Origin: Nitrospirota bacterium
GTDB lineage: Bacteria; Nitrospirota_A; Leptospirillia; Leptospirillales; Leptospirillaceae
Length of the DNA stretch: 5,515 nucleotides
Assembly (NCBI GenBank): GCA_021838765.1
Contig: JAKCCY010000162.1
Location: forward strand, 1-5,515
Direction: 5' to 3'
Shown: positions 4,123 through 5,515 of the stretch, one piece after another
Layout of the letters: every line of letters starts with the position of its first letter
How positions within the stretch are numbered: the stretch's first letter is position 1
Made by a program: the position numbers and the translations under genes
Notes under the pieces: generated by a model
What the model saw: only the letters and a program-made list of their open reading frames with translations
The model's database searches: none
What the model was told of the DNA's origin: nothing

Positions 4123-5172
4123 ATGAAAAGCCTGTCATGGAATGATAACGGACCTTTGCAGGATGGCTGGCGCTGGATAAGGCCCCTCTTCGAAGACGAG
4201 ATGATTACCGACGTTCATATCAAGGGAGAGGGATGTTATGTCCGTCGCCGCGGGGTGATCGAGGATACCGATATCACCGTGTCCCAGAGTTTTGTCCAGT
4301 GGCTTCTGGAAACCTATGGACAGGACGCTTCCTTCGGCTTTGATGATGTTCGGATCCGAATGCATATCCTGGGATCGATCAACGGATATGACATGGCGGT
4401 CAGGGTTCTTCCCCGACGGATCCCTCCCCTTGAACAGCTTGGTCTGCCTCCTGTTTTTTCGGAGCTGATCCAGCTCAAGAGGGGGCTTGTCCTGGTGACC
4501 GGAGCGGTCGGATCGGGCAAGACAACCACCCTGGGCTCCCTGATCCAGGCCATCAACGAAGTTCGTCCGGTCAATATCATTACGATCGAGGATCCTGTCG
4601 AACTGATCTATACCCCGATCAAGGCCCGCTTTTCCCAAAGGGAAATCGGAGGGGGAGTCAGTACTTATCCGCAAGCGATCAGAGACGCACTCAGAGAGGA
4701 TCCTGACGTCGTCCTGGTAGGGGAGACTCGGGACCCGGAAGCGCTTGAAGCGGTGATGACGCTTGCTGAAACGGGAAAGCTTGTCTTTACGACACTCCAT
4801 TCGATTGACGTTGCCCAGACCTTTCACAGGATCCTTGACAGTTTTCCGGCCCACAAGCAGCCGATTATCCGGGCGCAGTGTTCGATGGTCATCCAGGCGG
4901 TCGTCAGCCAGGTGCTGGTTCCCACGGTCAATGGAGACCGGGCCGTGGCACAGGAGTTTGCGTTTTTAAATGAGGCCATCAGGAATATCATCCGAAGCCG
5001 GGAAGACAAGCTCCATCTTCTCTATCCCGAAATCGAATCGATGGAGAAGCAGGGGGATACGCATTTCCGGACCTTTACGGGAAGCTTCAAGCGTCTTGTT
5101 TCCAGGGGGCAGATCACCCTTGAGACGGCACGTCAGTTTGCGACCCGTCCAAGAGATTTTCCCGGGTCATGA
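4123..5172 (+). CDS. PilT/TraJ/DotB-like type IV pilus or secretion ATPase
   Basis: A 349-residue secretion NTPase, expected to work as a cytoplasmic hexamer at the base of the pilus and drive pilin movement by ATP hydrolysis. After an N-terminal PAS-like domain (about 1-100, with GYDMAVRVLPRRIPPLEQLGLP at 88-109) come Walker A GAVGSGKTT (127-135, K133), the Asp box IITIEDPVE (152-160), Walker B REDPDVVLVGETRD (191-204) and the HIS box TGKLVFTTLH (217-226). The first HIS-box histidine is Lys219; the second, H226, is kept. AIRNII (285-290) matches the AIRNLIRE motif typical of PilT. LVPTVNGDRAVAQEF (265-279) resembles the corresponding part of DotB/TraJ transfer ATPases, so retraction motor against type IVb or conjugation-type motor is open. 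Length is like PilT (about 350) and much shorter than PilB. GAGGA lies 7 bases before the ATG. It probably shares an operon with the two pilins. Confidence 0.88.
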   Translation: MKSLSWNDNGPLQDGWRWIRPLFEDEMITDVHIKGEGCYVRRRGVIEDTDITVSQSFVQWLLETYGQDASFGFDDVRIRMHILGSINGYDMAVRVLPRRIPPLEQLGLPPVFSELIQLKRGLVLVTGAVGSGKTTTLGSLIQAINEVRPVNIITIEDPVELIYTPIKARFSQREIGGGVSTYPQAIRDALREDPDVVLVGETRDPEALEAVMTLAETGKLVFTTLHSIDVAQTFHRILDSFPAHKQPIIRAQCSMVIQAVVSQVLVPTVNGDRAVAQEFAFLNEAIRNIIRSREDKLHLLYPEIESMEKQGDTHFRTFTGSFKRLVSRGQITLETARQFATRPRDFPGS

Positions 5173-5300
5173 ATCATTAGAAATCGTTATTTTTTCCTGC
5201 TATTCTCATTCGTTCTTTTGGGTTTCAAGAGGGATGCTTGCCCGGCGTTGTGTGTCAGGATCAAAGGTGTTTTGTCAGATGAGAGCCCAGGAAGAGTAGA
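5173..5300. other. Short gap between ATPase and next gene, no gene seen
   Basis: This 128-base gap is long for the operon. A 21-codon frame starting with ATG at about 5234 ends at 5299, but it has no usable ribosome binding site spacing and no recognisable sequence. A T-rich stretch (5188-5195) followed by TGCTATTCT could be a weak extended -10, but no -35 accompanies it. Confidence 0.4.
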
Positions 5301-5515
5301 ATGTTGAAACCCTTTTCGCTTCGCTTCAAATCAGGGCATATGCCACTGAGACCTGTCCGCTTCAGCGGGGATCAGGTCATAACCTCCGGAACGATCCCCG
5401 ATGTGCCTCAAAGATCAGACTGTGTCCTCTATTTTCCTGCTGGACTGACCCTTGTTTTTCGAAGTTCCCGTGCGGCTCAGGGTTCCCGAAAAATGTCCAT
5501 CGCCGATTCCAGAAA
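5301..5515 (+). CDS. Start of an unrecognised gene in the pilus cluster (3' end outside window)
   Basis: ATG at 5301 opens a frame that stays open for 71 codons to the window edge, and AGGAAG lies just upstream (AGGA, 8 bases before the ATG), a good ribosome binding site. The protein begins MLKPFSLRFKSGH and has no signal peptide or membrane segment in view. Visible pieces include PVRFSGDQVITSGTIPDVP and CVLYFPAGLTLVFRSS, with a predicted strand-rich character, then a basic stretch ending KMSIADSR. I do not recognise it. Its position after a pilin pair and a motor ATPase suggests a pilus assembly protein, such as a PilM-, PilO- or GspL-type inner membrane platform part, but this is inference from context only. 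Confidence 0.6.
   Translation, partial: MLKPFSLRFKSGHMPLRPVRFSGDQVITSGTIPDVPQRSDCVLYFPAGLTLVFRSSRAAQGSRKMSIADSR
5366..5400 (+). repeat. Inverted repeat CGGGGATC-N19-GATCCCCG inside the partial gene
   Basis: Perfect 8-bp GC-rich arms at 5366-5373 and 5393-5400 are separated by 19 bases, beginning 65 bases into the partial coding region. It could be an mRNA stem or a chance result of the many GATC sites in this DNA. Confidence 0.35.

Noticed and set aside
4135..4854. Long minus-strand open frame opposite the ATPase
   Set aside because: The + strand carries Walker A, Asp box, Walker B and HIS box; the opposite frame is a by-product of codon use.
5234..5299. Twenty-one-codon frame between the ATPase and the last gene
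   Set aside because: The purine-rich stretch is too close to its ATG to act as a ribosome binding site, and the peptide has no recognisable feature.
1..5515. Mobile element, tRNA or attachment site marking a genomic island
   Set aside because: No transposase or integrase, no tRNA-like cloverleaf and no flanking direct repeats were seen in the window.

Overview
The window looks like chromosome from a Gram-negative (diderm) bacterium. It encodes two predicted lipoproteins with lipoboxes, a mechanosensitive channel and type IV pilus components, at roughly 50% GC with strong AGGAGG-type ribosome binding sites. Nothing in it fixes the species. A Nitrospirota relative such as Leptospirillum is a possibility, but that is an impression, not a demonstrated assignment. 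I see no rRNA, tRNA, CRISPR array, insertion sequence or phage gene.

Left part (1-1883). The 3' end of an MscS-family mechanosensitive channel gene enters from the left on the + strand. It converges on a minus-strand gene for a class I SAM-dependent methyltransferase with an N-terminal winged-helix-like region. About 350 bases without a gene follow, containing two inverted repeats and a weak promoter-like pair.

Middle (1884-2728). Two small + strand genes encode exported lipoproteins. The first is a 100-residue protein with a CTCCC cysteine cluster and no recognised family. The second is a 146-residue protein resembling the TRL-like family. They are 40 bases apart and end at a strong rho-independent terminator, so they probably form a two-gene operon.

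Right part (2729-5515). A long, very AT-rich, T-tract-rich stretch (28 G/C in the 160 bases 2781-2940, hand count) leads into a pilus operon. It holds a 9-bp inverted repeat and, about 90 bases further down, a promoter-like element. That element can be read as a sigma-54 type -24/-12 site or as an overlapping extended -10 sigma-70 site. The operon encodes two paralogous type IV prepilins, a PilT/TraJ/DotB-like secretion ATPase, and the start of an unrecognised gene that runs off the right edge. The pilins would be processed by a prepilin peptidase encoded elsewhere. The ATPase would power pilus extension or retraction, or a related transfer machine.

The most interesting points are the long and strongly acidic leader of the first prepilin, the paired pilins with matching C-terminal cysteine loops, the Lys in place of the first His of the ATPase HIS box, and the promoter/enhancer-like arrangement upstream. 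Together they suggest a compact, type IVb-like pilus cassette that does not follow the standard PilA/PilB/PilT/PilC order.
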